64,000 nt of DNA from Apteryx mantelli (GCF_036417845.1 NC_089982.1:44665684-44729683); one strand, 5' to 3'; positions 32,807 to 46,162 are shown, numbered from the stretch's first letter. Translations and numbers: made by a program. The notes: generated from the letters alone by a model not told the origin.

Positions 32807-34232
32807 CATCTAGTGCAGATGGCAGCTGAAAAGGGGTTTGAAAACAGCAGTTTTGGGCTTAAGTACACACTTTAGATTCATTAAACTGTCTCGGTTACTC
32901 TTCAGTAAGTCTTTATCCTTATCAGTTCTTTTCTGAAGTGGAGAGAGAGATTGTAAGGTGCCATGTAGTGTAGTTATACCCTACAGGCCCTTAAAAAAGA
33001 AACTTAAGATACTGAATGATTATTCAGTGCACTGTAGTAATTTTTCTGTGGAAAAAGTGGTAACTCCATCTGTCCACACCTACCGCCAAACAATTTTTTC
33101 TCACTTCTGAGATCCTAGATTTTAAAAGGGTATATAATTTGATACTGTTAGCCATATTGTCATTCTTTCTGTTACAACCTATAAGGCTGTGACATGGAAA
33201 ACTTTCTACAAAAAAGGACAATGACTAAAGCAAGACATAAAATATAGTATTTTAAAGACCCCTCCTTCAAACTGTTGAGCATAAGCCTCCTGAGTCTATA
33301 CCATCAGACTTCTGAATCAGCATAAGCAGTAAGAACTTAATTCTCAAAGAAGAGATTAATCTGCAAAGTAGCTTTATCAAGCTGTAAAGCCATCTGTATA
33401 ATTAGTCCTACTCTACAGTGAGCCTAGTCCTTTTTTTAAAAGCATTTATAAATATTCATTGACAACTTTTGTGAGAAACCACAGAACTGGAATCAGTAGT
33501 CCTGGAACAAAACCTTTCCTACCTGCTTTCTCACAAAGTTTAGTAGAGATTTCCTGTGTATACATTTAATTAACCTAATGAGGTCACCAATACCTCAGTA
33601 CATCTTATACAGGGACTTTTCCTTTCCCAAGTCTGTTTCCAAGATTATTGCTTAATATCAAAAGTTGCTAAAGCATGCCCCATTCTATGACAGAGTCTCA
33701 GTTCTTCATTTCAGAATTTTATAGCCATTAGTCATTGTGAAGAAAGCCTTCATGAGTTAAAAGCCTGAGCCAAAGTTTTATCAGCTAGTAAGATACCAGA
33801 AAGAAGACATGAAGGGTTGTCAAAATCCAGTTTAATCTTCCTGCCATTCCCAGTCATTTATGCTCATAGCTTTCCTTCAGAGTTCCAGTTATCCTCCTTT
33901 CACCCCTTAGAGGGTTCAGATTTGCTCACCTGTGAAAAAAGGTATCAAAAACAAGGAAGTTATGCTGTCCAGATATTCTCACATTCCAGAGACAAATTTA
34001 AGGACAGAGTTATCTGCAAGACACAGATATAGTCTAGTCTGCATTACAAAATTAGATGGGGCATGATATGGTTCACCATCCTTTTTTTCCCCTACTCTAA
34101 GGGTATACAGCTGGAGGCAATCAGTAAAATCATAACTGGGTACTTCCTCTTGCAGTTTAGGTACTCTTGATGGATGTGCGCTCATCAGTCACTGCCACAT
34201 ATTGATAACTAGTTTGCCCTAGACAGATACAC

Positions 34233-34268
34233 ACATACATATATGTATATACATACATATATGTATAT
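34233..34268. repeat. Two exact copies of an 18-bp AT palindrome-like unit
   Basis: acatacatatatgtatat is repeated twice head to tail. Each unit is close to self-complementary, so the tract can extrude cruciforms. Simple-repeat origin is likely. Confidence 0.85.
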
Positions 34269-37200
34269 AGAGGAAGTCTAATTTCTGTTCAAGTACTTTC
34301 TGCAAATGAGCAAGATGCTGCATTTCTCAAGCCACAAGAGGGAGCCATTTAAATTCTTGTTATTAAAAAAAGCAAAAGAAAGAAGTTTGAAGAACTAAGA
34401 CAAGAAAAAGCATCTTAATGCACAATTGACCAGATTGTTGTCGTTTTGCACCATTCAGTACATCTCCTTTCAGAGACAGTCTGCTTAACTCCAGAGAATT
34501 TAATCTTACTGTAAATAATGCCAGTATATGTACCAAGTCTGTTGAGGGTGGGGATGTGCGCACGCGTGTCAGCTGTCATTGTGTAGTCATGTAGAATGCA
34601 GTGTGGAAGAAGGCACAAATGCAGTGAACTTGTGCTATTTTGAAACAGTTTTAGCACTGCAGCTTCTTAAGTGAAGGTTTGGTTCTTAATTGCCAGCCTT
34701 CTCCTCAGAGTAAGCCTCAAATAATCCTCAGATCACACAGAGCTTTTGTTCCTAGGATTATTAGCTTCTGTGGGGCAGCTCCACATTTTCAGGTTCAGAA
34801 GAGGACATGCCCTACCTCCCATCAAAATCAGGATGACCAGGAGCTGTGGCCACATTCAATGTCAAGGACAAGGTTTGCCTCCGGGCAGGTTGTGCGCAAG
34901 CGAGCAGTGCTGCGGTGGAGCTGCAGAGGCGCACAGGACCTCTGCTGAGTCACCGCATCGCTGCTGCGGGTGCTGCCAGGTTGGCCTGGTGCCCTGCCAG
35001 CTCCCCTCGTGCTTCTGCGAGGTAGGCTGTGTCAATCTGCATGAATGAAAGAAGAAAACACAGTGGGAGGAGGAAAAAAAAGTCTCTGGAAGAAAACTAA
35101 TTGGGATACTGCAAGAAGTCTATTCCCCAAGAAATCCTGAAGCCTTTCAGGTTGCTGTATATTGTGGCTATTTAAAGAAGAATATGGATGAGCACATACA
35201 GTAGTCTTTGCAGTGAAGGTTTCAGAGTTACATATACGTCTCTACTCATTTTAGTCTAGTGGTTAGTATTAGTTTGGCATTGATTCAGTGATCCTTGTAG
35301 TAACTGCTCTTGACAGGAAAGTAAACTCATAGCTTGGCACTGCTGTAATCCAGCACTTTGAACCACTGTTTATTTAGATCTGACAGCTAGCAGTAGACTG
35401 TCATTTTTAAGGTGGCCGTAGTATTTTACTGCAAGGCAAAGCCTCTCTTTTTGCTCTATTTTAAATACAGGAAAAACATTCTGTTCACATAAATTAGTAC
35501 TTGGAATACTGACCCCTACAGCTACCATATTCTACATTTAACTTACTTAGTTAACTTACTTGATTTTGGAGAACTGCAATTTAAGTAAAATCATTTACTA
35601 TATCTACCAGTTAAGATTTACAGATGGCCAATAGTCTATCAGAAGACTATGCAGATGCCTAGTTTACCAGGAAGCAGTACTAAGTACATTGAAAGCAGCT
35701 GTCAAGCTCAGTTCAGCTAAACGTATTGTCCCACAAAGCCAAGAGTCTTCACTTAAGAGTTTGCCCCTACAAGGGTCAGTTAACAACATAAACACCTGTT
35801 TAAAAAGGACTTTTGTTTCTCAAACAAAAGTAGAACTATTGAATTAGTAAGCCTAACCCAATTTTATTTCTAGTAGGATATTACTTTCTGAGCTAGCCAA
35901 TCACTGTACAAGATTTGTTTTCCAGTTATGCTTTGCTTATTTGTGGATGCTGTGCTTCTCTTCATCTGTAACCTTTCAGATTAAACCCTTCCTAACCCTT
36001 TTCCTAATAGGAAAAAAGAATGATTTAATGTACATGCCTATCACCAACACAAATCCTGCATGTGTTGTTTTATCATTAGTAACTTTGAAGACTGTCATAT
36101 CTTTCATATTTACTTATATGTACAATAGTACACACCTTAGCAGAGTGTGTATCTTACCTCCCAATTATGATTTTCTCAACTGTGTTTCAGTGGGACAACT
36201 TCCCAATGTATGGGGTAATTCACATTCTGCTTTCACTGTAGGTTATGGTGACAATACAAATTATGAAACTGTGTTCACTAAGTGTTGACTGAAGATGCTA
36301 AGGTTTCATTTGGTACATATGCCCTGCCTCCCTCCCCCATGTGATAATGGGGTGAGGGGGTGGAGAATAGTGGCTCTGAGTCATTTTTAGCTTAGGCTGG
36401 AGTGAGTCAGGAGGCAAGCAGTTCAGTATAATTCCTTCTCTCCGTTTTATTCAGGGTCTAAAATTGGTTGAATTGATTATATTTCTATTATCTGAGGAGA
36501 GCTAGAGAACTGCTGGCTCTAACTGGCTGACAAGACTCCTTTAGGAGCTGAGTAAATCCATTTTTATATTTTAACATCCCAAGAGGCAGTAATTTATATT
36601 TTCAGATAAACCACTCTCAAATAATAAGTACTGTGGCAATTACTGCTCTGAGATTCACTAAATCCTCAGATATAGTGTATGGTTTAGTGTGAACAATCCA
36701 ATTATAGTTAGCAGCTTCTGTAAGAAACATTCCTTCTTGCGTTTTGCTCTGTACCCTGAAACCACAAAACATTAAAAGGAACAAAAGTTCTAGGCTAGAT
36801 TTAGCCTAAATCTTAAAGACAGTGCTAAAAATGTATTCTTGACTTTGCGCCTCTGTTCATATCTAAGGCTCTTCACTTGGACCTGCTTGGCTATTTCCCA
36901 CACCAGATGGTTTCCTGTGCCATCTTACAATAGACTACTGCCTTAGACACCTTCTAGCCAGTATCACAGGACCTGGCATATTCCCATGGTGCCATTCCTG
37001 ACTAACAGCCTCAGTGCTCAGAGCTGTGTAGCATCTGCACAGCCCATTTGTTAATAAGTTAGCTTTCTTAATTCAGGTGCAGCACTGTGCTGACACAGCT
37101 CTACTGTTCCAGTTCTGTAACCAGTTAAATGTGATGCTCGGCTGGGATTGCTACACTGCACCATTGCACAACATAAATTGCTCTGTTTTATGTGACCCCA

Positions 37201-38100
37201 CTTCCCATTCGTCTTGGTACTTGCTTATGGCAGCTTATAACATCACAACAGGGTAATAGTTCTAAAGCCTTTCCCCATGTCTACAGCCTACTCAAAGACA
37301 ATGGCACTAAGGCAGGTTTATGCGCAGCATGAGAAACAACCCTATTCTCATCAGGGTGATGGTGGGAGGAGGTGAAGCCTGGCCTCCACCCTTGATGCAG
37401 ATCTGCTGAAGCCTTGGGCTTGCCACCCCTTTCACATCAGAGCTAAATCTGCCTTTAGTGTAGTAACCTAATTCTTACTGACTCCATAGGAAGCTACAAA
37501 CACAGTATGTCCGAAAGCCCAGTCCTTTGCACCACAAGAAGAGACTGGCATGCTTCCTCAGCTTCAAGGAACCAACATGTTCTTGTGCAACTTTGTTCCT
37601 TTAGGGCCTACAGCTTTTTGAACAGACAGATGTGTATATATGTGGAAAAGCAATTTAGACAGCTGTAGCATCAACACTGATAGATATAAAAAAGTAGGTT
37701 ATTGGCCCCAGAAATCTATTATATAGTCCTTTCACAATAGGATTTTATCTTTAATAGCATCAGCCTTTACTGTTGAGATTTTGTGAAGTTAAGCTTTGTC
37801 TTTGTTGGGATGTACTGTTTTTCACAAGCAAAAACACCCACAGCTCTTAGAGATTAGGGATTTTGTAAGCACACCAAAACCACTTTTTGGCAGCTACCCA
37901 CAGTAGTATGCCAGCTTTTTAAGCCACCAATTTAATTACCAAAACAGAATACAAGCTCTGAGCAGTTTTTCATAGTATGTTGGCAAAAAATACCCAAGGT
38001 TTGCCTCTGTCTTGAAAGCTGTTTTAGGACCCTTCCTAGAGGCTGCTAAATTGGCAGTATTAGTGATAGTACCAGCTGGCTGAGTTGTCTTTAAAAACAC

Positions 38101-38161
38101 CCCCCCCAAAAAAAACAAAACAAAACAAAACAAAACAACCCACCACTACTACACACACACA
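38101..38161. repeat. C run, (AAAAC)n and (AC)n simple repeats
   Basis: A C run is followed by aaaac pentamers and then acacacacac. Low-complexity microsatellite. Confidence 0.85.
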
Positions 38162-38828
38162 CAAAAATCCAACCCTGATATTACACAGATACAAGTCTCC
38201 ATGTCCGGAGAGGCCAGTCTCCCAGTTGAGAGGCAATGTCCTTTCTTTTAAATTGATCATCAACTTTACCCTTGTAAAGAGCAGCAAAAGAAGAATCTAG
38301 ATCCTCAAGTTGTACTGGTGAAGAACTACAGGGCATTGTTTCCTTGGCATAGACATAAAATAAGCAAACGTAGCAGAGAGAGATGCTATTTGATAATTAA
38401 TCTTTTCAGGTATTTAAATCTTAAAAAAAAATAATCTAAGAACACTATATGCAAGATGATAACCTCAGTGCTCAAAATATTTTTGTGCTATATCTAGAGT
38501 TAAAGGGCTACAACTTCACCATTGACTAGGAACCTAATTCTTACCCATGGGGTTAAGAACAGTTTAGCCACTGCGTAAGAACACAGTTCTTACCACTCAG
38601 CTTACTCACAGTTAAAAGCGTTCTTTCCCCCTCTGCTTCATAGACAACATAGTGCATCATCTCAACACAGCCTAGCTAGTACCTCTCTTTACAAAGCAAC
38701 AGTTGTTGCTTTCTCAGCAGAAAGCAGACAGCATAAACACACCAGCTATTGTCAGACAAGGTCTCTGTCTTTCCACTCAGAGCAGAAGCAAATAAAGCCT
38801 CTTATTAAATTACACATCCCAGCAGATT

Positions 38829-38905
38829 TAAAAAAAAAAAAGAAAGAGAAAGAAAGAAGGAGAGAGATAAAGAGAGAAAGAAAAAAAAGAAAGAAAGAAA
38901 GAAAG
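38829..38905. repeat. Purine microsatellite (A, AAAG, AGAG)n
   Basis: About 77 nt almost entirely of A and G with AAAG periodicity, starting with an A run. Confidence 0.9.
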
Positions 38906-39803
38906 GTTCTCACCATTGCAGGACAAAAAAAATCCAGAAGTACTACTTAAATCTAAGGGCTTATGGAGAAAGCTATATGATTTCTTACTACAGGCTAGCG
39001 TGAAGCTGATGTAACTTTTTCTCTCATGTAGATGCTCTCTTACAGGTGTCAGCCTTGGCTGGTAGGTTGCAGGATCTCAGCTGTACCTGCTCCCTGGCTG
39101 TTTAAGCCCTTCATGTCTGGTTCCAGGTTTTGGCAAGTGTAACTGAAAAAAAGCTTTGTAGGCTTGAGATTTTAGATTGTTTAGATTGTTAGATTAGCTC
39201 AAGCAGTTTGTAGTGCCCCAAAACCCCCACAGTGTAACTCACCACACTTTCTTTTTTCCTGCTTAATTTTCATATTTTTCCCTTACACATTCCAGTCTCT
39301 CCTACTTACCTCCTTGCCTTCATCGCATATCAGAAGAGATAAAAGATGTATAATTTCCTTTGAAAAAGAAGAGGAGAAATCTAGACAGGGGCCTCATTAG
39401 ATTGCATATGCTTCCTACATCATAGAAAATATACTCAATAATATGACAACTGCAAGTCTTTTCTTCCTTTTTGTTACAGAGCATGAGTGCTGGCTTAGAA
39501 GAATAGCAGTATTTCTCATACTGATTCCACCATTCAAATAATTCTGTATAACCAAAGGAACTAATTAAGGAAAAGGAAGATGCTGAAAAGCAGCAAATGG
39601 AGCATGTATTTTGAAAATAGAAATTGTGGAAATTCTCTGGTTGAACTACCACTAGTTGTGCATTTATTACTATAGGTGGGTCAACAGCTCATTAATAGTA
39701 AAAAAGTGAATCTTGGATAGAATCACAGAATCACAGAATGGTTGAGGTTGGAAGGGACCTCTGGAGATCATCTAGTCCAACCCCTCTGCTCAAGCAGGGT
39801 CAC

Positions 39804-42800
39804 CTAGAGCACCTTGCACAGGATCGCGTCCAGGCAGGTTTTGAATATCTCCAGAGAAGGAGACTCCACAGCCTCTCTGGGCAACCTGTTCCAGTGCTCT
39901 GTCACCCTCACAGTGAAAAAGTATTTCCTCATGTTCAGATGGAACTGTCTGTGTTTCAGTTTGTGCCCGTTGCCTCGTGTCCTGTCACTGAGCACCACTG
40001 AAAAGAGTCTGGCTCCATCCTCTTGACACCCTCCCTTCAGATACTTGTACACGTTAATAAGATCTCCTCTCAGCCTTCTCTTCTCCAGGCTAAACAGGCC
40101 AAGCTCTCTCTGTCTTTCCTCATAAGAGAGATGCTCCAGTCCCCTAATCATCTTTGTAGCCCTTCGCTGAACTTGCTCCAGTAGTGCCACATCCCTCTTG
40201 TACTGGGGAGCCCAGAACTGAACGCAGTACTCCAGATGGGGCCTCAGCAGGGCTGAGTAGAGGGGGAGAATCACCTCCCTCGACCTGCTGGCAACACCCT
40301 TCCTGATGCACCCCAGGATACCATTGGCCTTCTTGGCCACAAGGGCACATTGCTGCCTCATGCTTAACTTGGTGTCCACCAGCACTCCCAGGTCCTTCTC
40401 AGCAGAGCTGCTTTCCAGCAGGTCAACCCCCAACCTGTACTGGTGCATGGGGTTACTCCTCCCCAGGTGCAGGACCCTGCACTTGCCGTTGTTGAACTTC
40501 ATGAGGTTCCTCTCCGCCCACCTCTCCAGCCTGTCCAGGTCTCTCTGAATGGCAGCACAGCCCTCTGGTGTATCGGCCACTCCTCCCAGTTTTGTATTGT
40601 CGGCAAACTTGCTGAGGGTGCACTCCATCCCTTCATCCAGGTCACTGATGGTTGAACAAGACTGGACCCAGTACTGACCCCTGGGGGACACCGCTAGCTA
40701 CAGGCCTCCAACTAGACTCTGCACCGCTGATCACAACCCTCTGAGCTCTGCCATTCAGCCACTTCTCAATCCACCTCACTGTCCACTCATCTAACCCACA
40801 CTTCCTGAGCTTGTCTATGAGAACAGTGTCAAAAGCCTTGCTGAAGTTGAGGGAGACAACATCCACTGCTCTCCCCTCATCTACCCAGGCAGTCATTCCA
40901 TCATAGAAGGCTGTCAGATTGGTTAAGCATGATTTCCCCTTGGTGAAGCCATGCTGACTACCCCTGATCACTTTCTTGTCCTCCACATGCTTGGAGATGG
41001 CCTCCAGGATGAGCTGCTCCATCACCTTTGCAGGGATGGAGGTGAGGCTGACTGGCCTGTAGTTCCCTGGGTCCTCCTTCTTGCCCTTTTTGAAGACTGG
41101 GGTGACACTGGCTTTCTTCCAGTCTTCAGGCACCTCTCCTGTTCTCCATGACCTTTCAAAGATGATGGAGAGTGGCTTAGCAATAACGTCCGCCAGCTCC
41201 CTCAGCACTTGTGGGTGCATCCCATCAGGGCCCATGGATTTGTGGGTGTCAAGTTTGCTTAAATGATCTCTAACCCACTCCTCCTCCACCAAGGGAAAGT
41301 CTTCCTTTCTCCAGACTTTCTCTCTTGCCTCCAGGGTCTGGGATTCCTGAGGGCTGGCCTGAGCAGAAAAGACTGAAGCAAAGAAGGCATTCAGTAACTC
41401 TGCCTTCTCTGCATCCTTTGTCACCAGGGCACCCACCCCATTCAGCAAAGGGCCCACATTTTCCCTAGTCTTCCTCTTGCTCCTGATGTATTTGAAGAAG
41501 CCCTTCTTGTTGTCCTTGACATCTCTCGCCAGATTTAATTCCAAATGGGCCTTAGCCTTCCTCGTCGCATCCCTGCATACTCTGGCAACGTTCCTATATT
41601 CCTCCCAAGTGGCCTGTCCCCCTTTCCACTTTCTGTAGACTTCCTTCTTCTGGTTGAGTTTTGCCAGGAACTCCTTGCTCATCCATGCAGGTCTCCTACC
41701 TCCTTTGCTTGACTTCCTACTCATAGGGATGCACCGCTCTTGAGCCTGGAGGAAGTGATGCTTGAATATTAACCAGCTCTCTTGAACGCCCCTTCCTTCT
41801 AGGGCCCTAACCCATGGGATTCCTCCAAGTAGGTCCCTGAAGAGGCCAAAGTTTGCTCTCCTGAAGTCCAGGGTTGCAATCCTGCTTAGTGCCCTGCCTC
41901 CTCCTCGCGGGATCCTGAACTCTGCCATCTCATGGTCACTGCAGCCAAGGCTGCCCCCGACCTTCACATCTTCCACCAGTCCTTCTTTGTTTGTTAGTAC
42001 GAGGTCCAGCAGCACACCTCTCCTTGTTGGCTCCTCCACCACCTGTGTCAAGAAGTTGTCACCAATGCTCTGCAGGAACCTCCAGGACTGTTTGTGCCTA
42101 GCTGTGTTGTCTTTCCAGCAGATATCAGGGTGGTTGAAGTCCCCCATGAGAACCAGGGCCTGGGATCGTGAGGCTACTTCCAGCTGTCTGTAGAAGGCCT
42201 CATCGACTTCCTCTTCCTGATCAGGTGGTCTGTAGTAAACACCCACAACAGTGTCACCCATGCTAGCCTGCCCTTTGATCCTTACCCATAAGCTCTCAAC
42301 TCGCTCTTCATCCACCCCTAGGCACAGCTCAATACATTCCAGTTGCTCTCTCACATAAAGAGCGACTCCACCACCTCGCTTTCCTGGCCTGTCTTTCCTA
42401 AAAAGCACGTAGCCATCCATGACAGCACTCCAGTCATGCGAGCTATCCCACCATGTCTCTGTAATGGCAATGAGATCATGGCCCTGCGACCGCACACACA
42501 TCTCTAGTTCTTCCTGTTTGTTCCCCATGCTGTGTGCATTGGTGTACAGGCATTTCAGGGAGGTGATCAAGCATGCAGGTTTCCCAGGAGGGGTAAAAGA
42601 GGGTCCTCCATAGCCACATCCCACGCGCACTTCCCTGGCTGCATTCACCTGCTGGAGGCATCCTGACTTGAGCTGTCTTTTGCCAGCTACCCTGGCACTA
42701 TAACTCTCCCCTTCCCCCATCTTTCCTAGTTTAAAGCCCTCCTTACCAGGTTGGCCAACCTGTTGGCAAAGACCCGCGTGCCCCACCTCGTGAGGTGGAT

Positions 42801-42825
42801 CCCATCTCTCCCCAGCAGTTGTCAA
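39804..42825 (-). pseudogene. CR1 ORF2, endonuclease/reverse transcriptase, frameshifted
   Basis: Two overlapping frames: 42825-40642, then 40691-39804. The first holds the APE-type endonuclease ([49 protein letters not shown] near its end) and most of the RT ([33 protein letters not shown]). The second resumes at [16 protein letters not shown] and runs through the thumb and C-terminus to the stop at 39804. A small deletion near 40655 (5 nt by comparison with usual CR1 sequence) breaks the frame. Motif A reads LNFSKAFD and motif C reads FADN, where CR1 normally has LDFSKAFD and FADD. Four residues between FDTV and LIDKL also appear to be missing. Inactive copy. Confidence 0.88.
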
Positions 42826-43859
42826 TCTTCAAACAGGGTTCCATGCTCGTAGAAACCAAAACCCTGTTGCCAACACCAGCGGCGCAGCCAGTCGTTAACT
42901 TGGAAAGTCTGTCTCCTCCTCCTCTCATCCATCCCCCTCACTGGCAGGATTGAGGAGAAGATGACCTGGGCTCCCAGACCCTTGACCACCATCCCCACAG
43001 CTCTGAAATCCTGTCTGATGGTCTTCAGTTTGCCCTTGGTGTCATTAGCGTCCACATAGAAGAGCAGCAGTGGGTAATAGTCTGAAGCATGAACAAGCCT
43101 TGGCAGTCTTTCCATGACATCTCTCACACAAGCCCCTGGCAGGCCACAAACCTCTCTAGACAAGAGGTCAGGTCGGCAGATAGATGCCTCTGTCCCCTGC
43201 AGCAGGGAGTCCCCCACAACAATCACCCGCCGCTTTATCCGGGCGTTCCGGCAGGGCACAGGGTCTGTTGTTCCAGGTACTTCCCTTGCAGCCATGCCCA
43301 TCTCCTCCTCATCCTGGAGGGCACTAAACCTGTTCTTCAGCTGCAAATCTTCGGGAGGAGTAGGAGCCTTTCTCCTCTCACGAGCAGTGACCAGTTTCCA
43401 GCCTTCTACAGTGTTATGATGTACCATTTCACATGGCACAGAGCCCTCTGGCAACTCCACTGCTGCAGGGGGTTGGGACTCCCGAAGCTGCACAGTCTCC
43501 GAGAATACCCTGTCTATCTCTTGCTCATCTTCTCGGATGCTGCGCAGCCTACTGACCTCCTCCCATAACTCCCTTACCTGACGACACAGCTCATCAACAG
43601 CAGCACACCTCCTGCAGGAGAGCTGGCTGCCAGCCCAGGCCTCCTGGAGAGGCCCCAAGCACTCCCTGCAGCCTGAGACCTGTAGAGCTGCATCCACTGT
43701 CAGAGGGTCTGTCTGGGCCCAAGCCTCTGACACAGCAACTCCAACAGCCACTGGGGAATGTGCTCTGCAGCATGTCACAACCATACTTGAGGAGCGTACG
43801 CCACAGGGAGCAGAAACAAAGGTATCTTCGTGCACCCTTCTGCGCGAACTGCTGCACAA
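42822..43859 (-). CDS. CR1 ORF1 protein (esterase-like, intact 345-codon frame)
   Basis: Uninterrupted frame. The N-terminal half has a Cys-rich segment (CRECLGPLQ and [12 protein letters not shown]) followed by a predicted coiled coil ([18 protein letters not shown]). The C-terminal half carries [13 protein letters not shown], the GDS nucleophile block of SGNH/GDSL hydrolases, and later VDANDTKG at the position of the usual GTNDT block. CR1 ORF1 proteins are known to combine a zinc-finger-like region with an esterase domain. The VDANDT change from a usual Gly-Thr may weaken the oxyanion hole. The stop codon overlaps the open ORF2 frame (TTGA at 42825-42822). Confidence 0.8.
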   Translation of the reverse strand: MCSSSRRRVHEDTFVSAPCGVRSSSMVVTCCRAHSPVAVGVAVSEAWAQTDPLTVDAALQVSGCRECLGPLQEAWAGSQLSCRRCAAVDELCRQVRELWEEVSRLRSIREDEQEIDRVFSETVQLRESQPPAAVELPEGSVPCEMVHHNTVEGWKLVTARERRKAPTPPEDLQLKNRFSALQDEEEMGMAAREVPGTTDPVPCRNARIKRRVIVVGDSLLQGTEASICRPDLLSREVCGLPGACVRDVMERLPRLVHASDYYPLLLFYVDANDTKGKLKTIRQDFRAVGMVVKGLGAQVIFSSILPVRGMDERRRRQTFQVNDWLRRWCWQQGFGFYEHGTLFED

Positions 43860-46162
43860 ACTGCTGTGTCTGTTTGCTGCCTCTGTTAGCTGCGCTAGTA
43901 ATAATTCAAATACATTCTAAAAATATATTCACTTTTTAATTCAAACTGTTCCAAGTCTGAAACCTGAATCCTCTGTGTGTTCATCTGTCTGTGTAAGTAC
44001 ATAACTACACCATGTAAACATTACCGATTTAAAAAAATTGGTATCTCTTAGGTGCTCAGTTTCTGTCATTGGACATGTGCAAAGCCCTCAAGGTGCTGAT
44101 GCAGCACACAGCTTGGAATTTTAGCTAAAATGTCAGACATCCTAAAATTAAATTCTGTTTTGCTAGAATAGTTTGGATCTGTGAGGTTCTTGCAGAACCC
44201 TTTGCTAGGTCCTGGGAACTCTCAATTGTAGGTTCAGTAAGAATTCTGTGTACTGGACATCTTTCAGGATCAGATTTCTTTATGACCAAACTGATAGTAT
44301 TATGGAGTTTGCAGCACAGTTTGTAGTTTCAGCAATATGATGTACATGTACTACTTTGAAAATAAAACTGCATTGCAGTATATAGCAAAATGAATCAAAA
44401 AAAGTCCTTGCAAAGTTGTTGACTCTGTCTCTTGTCTTTATTTCATCATCAAATATAGCTCCCTCAGAAGTCAGCATTTTACAAGGACAGTTTTTACAAT
44501 TTTCAAAAAATCGAGAAGTGTGTTCAGTTATTTTTCATTACTCCTTGATCTCTGTGATATCTAGATAGAGCAACTGAGTTTTATAACTTGTCCAAGAAAC
44601 ACATTCTTCTGAAGCCTGGTGCCTCCTGGCTGAGTTCAAAATACTAATACCATATGCCTTACAAGGAAGATTGCTTTCTGTTAGCTTCCTGTAGTATTTC
44701 ACTGAAGGACTTCCATCAGTTTACTTCCCTGACCATCATTCACACACTAATGTGATCAGACAAGGAAGGAATGTTCTCTGGGATGGTATATAGCATAATT
44801 TGTGCCTTAAATAAGTTCAAACCAGTGGTTTCAAAAGTTGATGGCAAAATGGGAACTGCAAAAAGCATGCAAAGATGTCTTGTGGACATAGGACACAAGT
44901 TATGAAAGGATTTGAACAATTGAAGGAGTTAAGTAGAGAGACTTCAGTAGGCATAAACACACAAGAGATGCTTCCAAAGGTATTACTGCCAGGTCCAGAA
45001 ATATTAAGGCATATTAAGGTGTAAGGCATATTGCAGGGGAGGTGTTCAAGTCCATGCAATGTCCATAGGACATCTCAGAAAGATGAATTGAATAGTGACA
45101 GTTAATTGTAGTATGTTTTAAAGTGTCATATATTTTTTGTATGTATTTTGAGTGTCATACTATGCTATGATCACTAACTATTTTAATTGTCTAACAAGGG
45201 AGAGTGTAGGCACCTGTACTTTTAGGAGGTTCTAGCAAGACTAGTTGTGCTGTTGTGTGGAGACTCCTGTCACTTTCATCTGATCAGTTAGCATTAAGCT
45301 GCTGAATGAAATAGGCTACCAACTTTTGTCAGACACTGGGTTTATGTATAATTGTGGAATAACATCTCAGGAAAGCCAAGGAAAGCATCTGCTGTGTGTA
45401 TTTTGTTAAGGAAAAGGTCAAGGTTATTTTTTACTTCCAAAGAGAAGAACTGGTCTGACTGGACTGGTTGCCTAAGAAAAAATTGCCTCCTTTGCAATTT
45501 GCAGATTAGCCCTTTTAATGCTATATGAACTTTTTACTATGATGACAATATTTAATATTATGGGCCAAATTCTGATAAAACATCCATTGGGGAAGAGCCA
45601 AAAATCCAGAGGCAAGTGAGGAGGCTGAGAAGACTGTAACCTATTACTTCCTAATTAAGTCAAAACCAATGAGAACACAAAGATTTAGCTTTGTAGTTCA
45701 GATGGGAGTTGGAGGTGGAGCAAAGTACCCTTTCAAAACTCTCTGCTTCCTTATTAAAGCTTTCAGAAGATTCTTGTTCTGCAGTGCTCATCCTTGTCCT
45801 GACTGCTTTTAGCTTAGTGGTACCTCATACAGACCAGGCCTGCTGTCTACATAGTTATTCGTGAACAGTGAAGAAAATGCAAGATCTATGAAGAGAAGGC
45901 TGTGTGAGAAGATTGCCCTTTACAAGAAGTTTCTTCACCCTTAGTATTTCTTTGAATTGAGCCCATAGAGCAGCAAGCTCCTTGCTCAGGCAATTACATG
46001 AGAGCTGAGCATTCTCTAGAGAAATAAGAGAGTTACATACAATTCTATTTATACTTTGTTTCAAGCCATTGTTTAACTATTCAGTTTTCTGTCTGGTATT
46101 CACCATATTAGTTTTGCTTTGTGGTGTGACTAATACTTTTTTCTTCCTGCCCCCCACTCCAG

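Larger units (their letters stand above)
29700..39716. other. Intergenic DNA, no gene recognised
   Basis: About 10 kb of AT-rich sequence upstream of HPF1. Open frames are short and show no domain or splice-supported structure. It holds an inverted repeat (32.6-32.8 kb), an AT palindromic duplication (34.2 kb), a local CpG cluster (34.8-35.0 kb) and microsatellites at 38.1 and 38.8 kb. MFAP3L, the next gene in human order, is not visible here or in the rest of the window. Confidence 0.7.
39719..43905 (-). mobile_element. Near full-length CR1 non-LTR retrotransposon
   Basis: About 4.2 kb, minus orientation. The 3' terminus (39719-39735) is the CR1-type octamer repeat, seen on the plus strand as aatcacagaatcacagaatg; no poly(A). 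ORF1 and ORF2 follow in CR1 order, with only a short 5' leader before ORF1 (5' edge approximate, no clear target-site duplication). The high coding integrity marks it as one of the younger copies here, but ORF2 carries a frameshift and active-site changes, so it is not autonomous. Confidence 0.92.

Noticed and set aside
35941..36288. 115-codon plus-strand frame
   Set aside because: AT-rich chance frame rich in Phe, Ser and Thr with no domain or splice context.
43089..43568. 159-codon plus-strand open frame
   Set aside because: Antisense shadow of CR1 ORF1.
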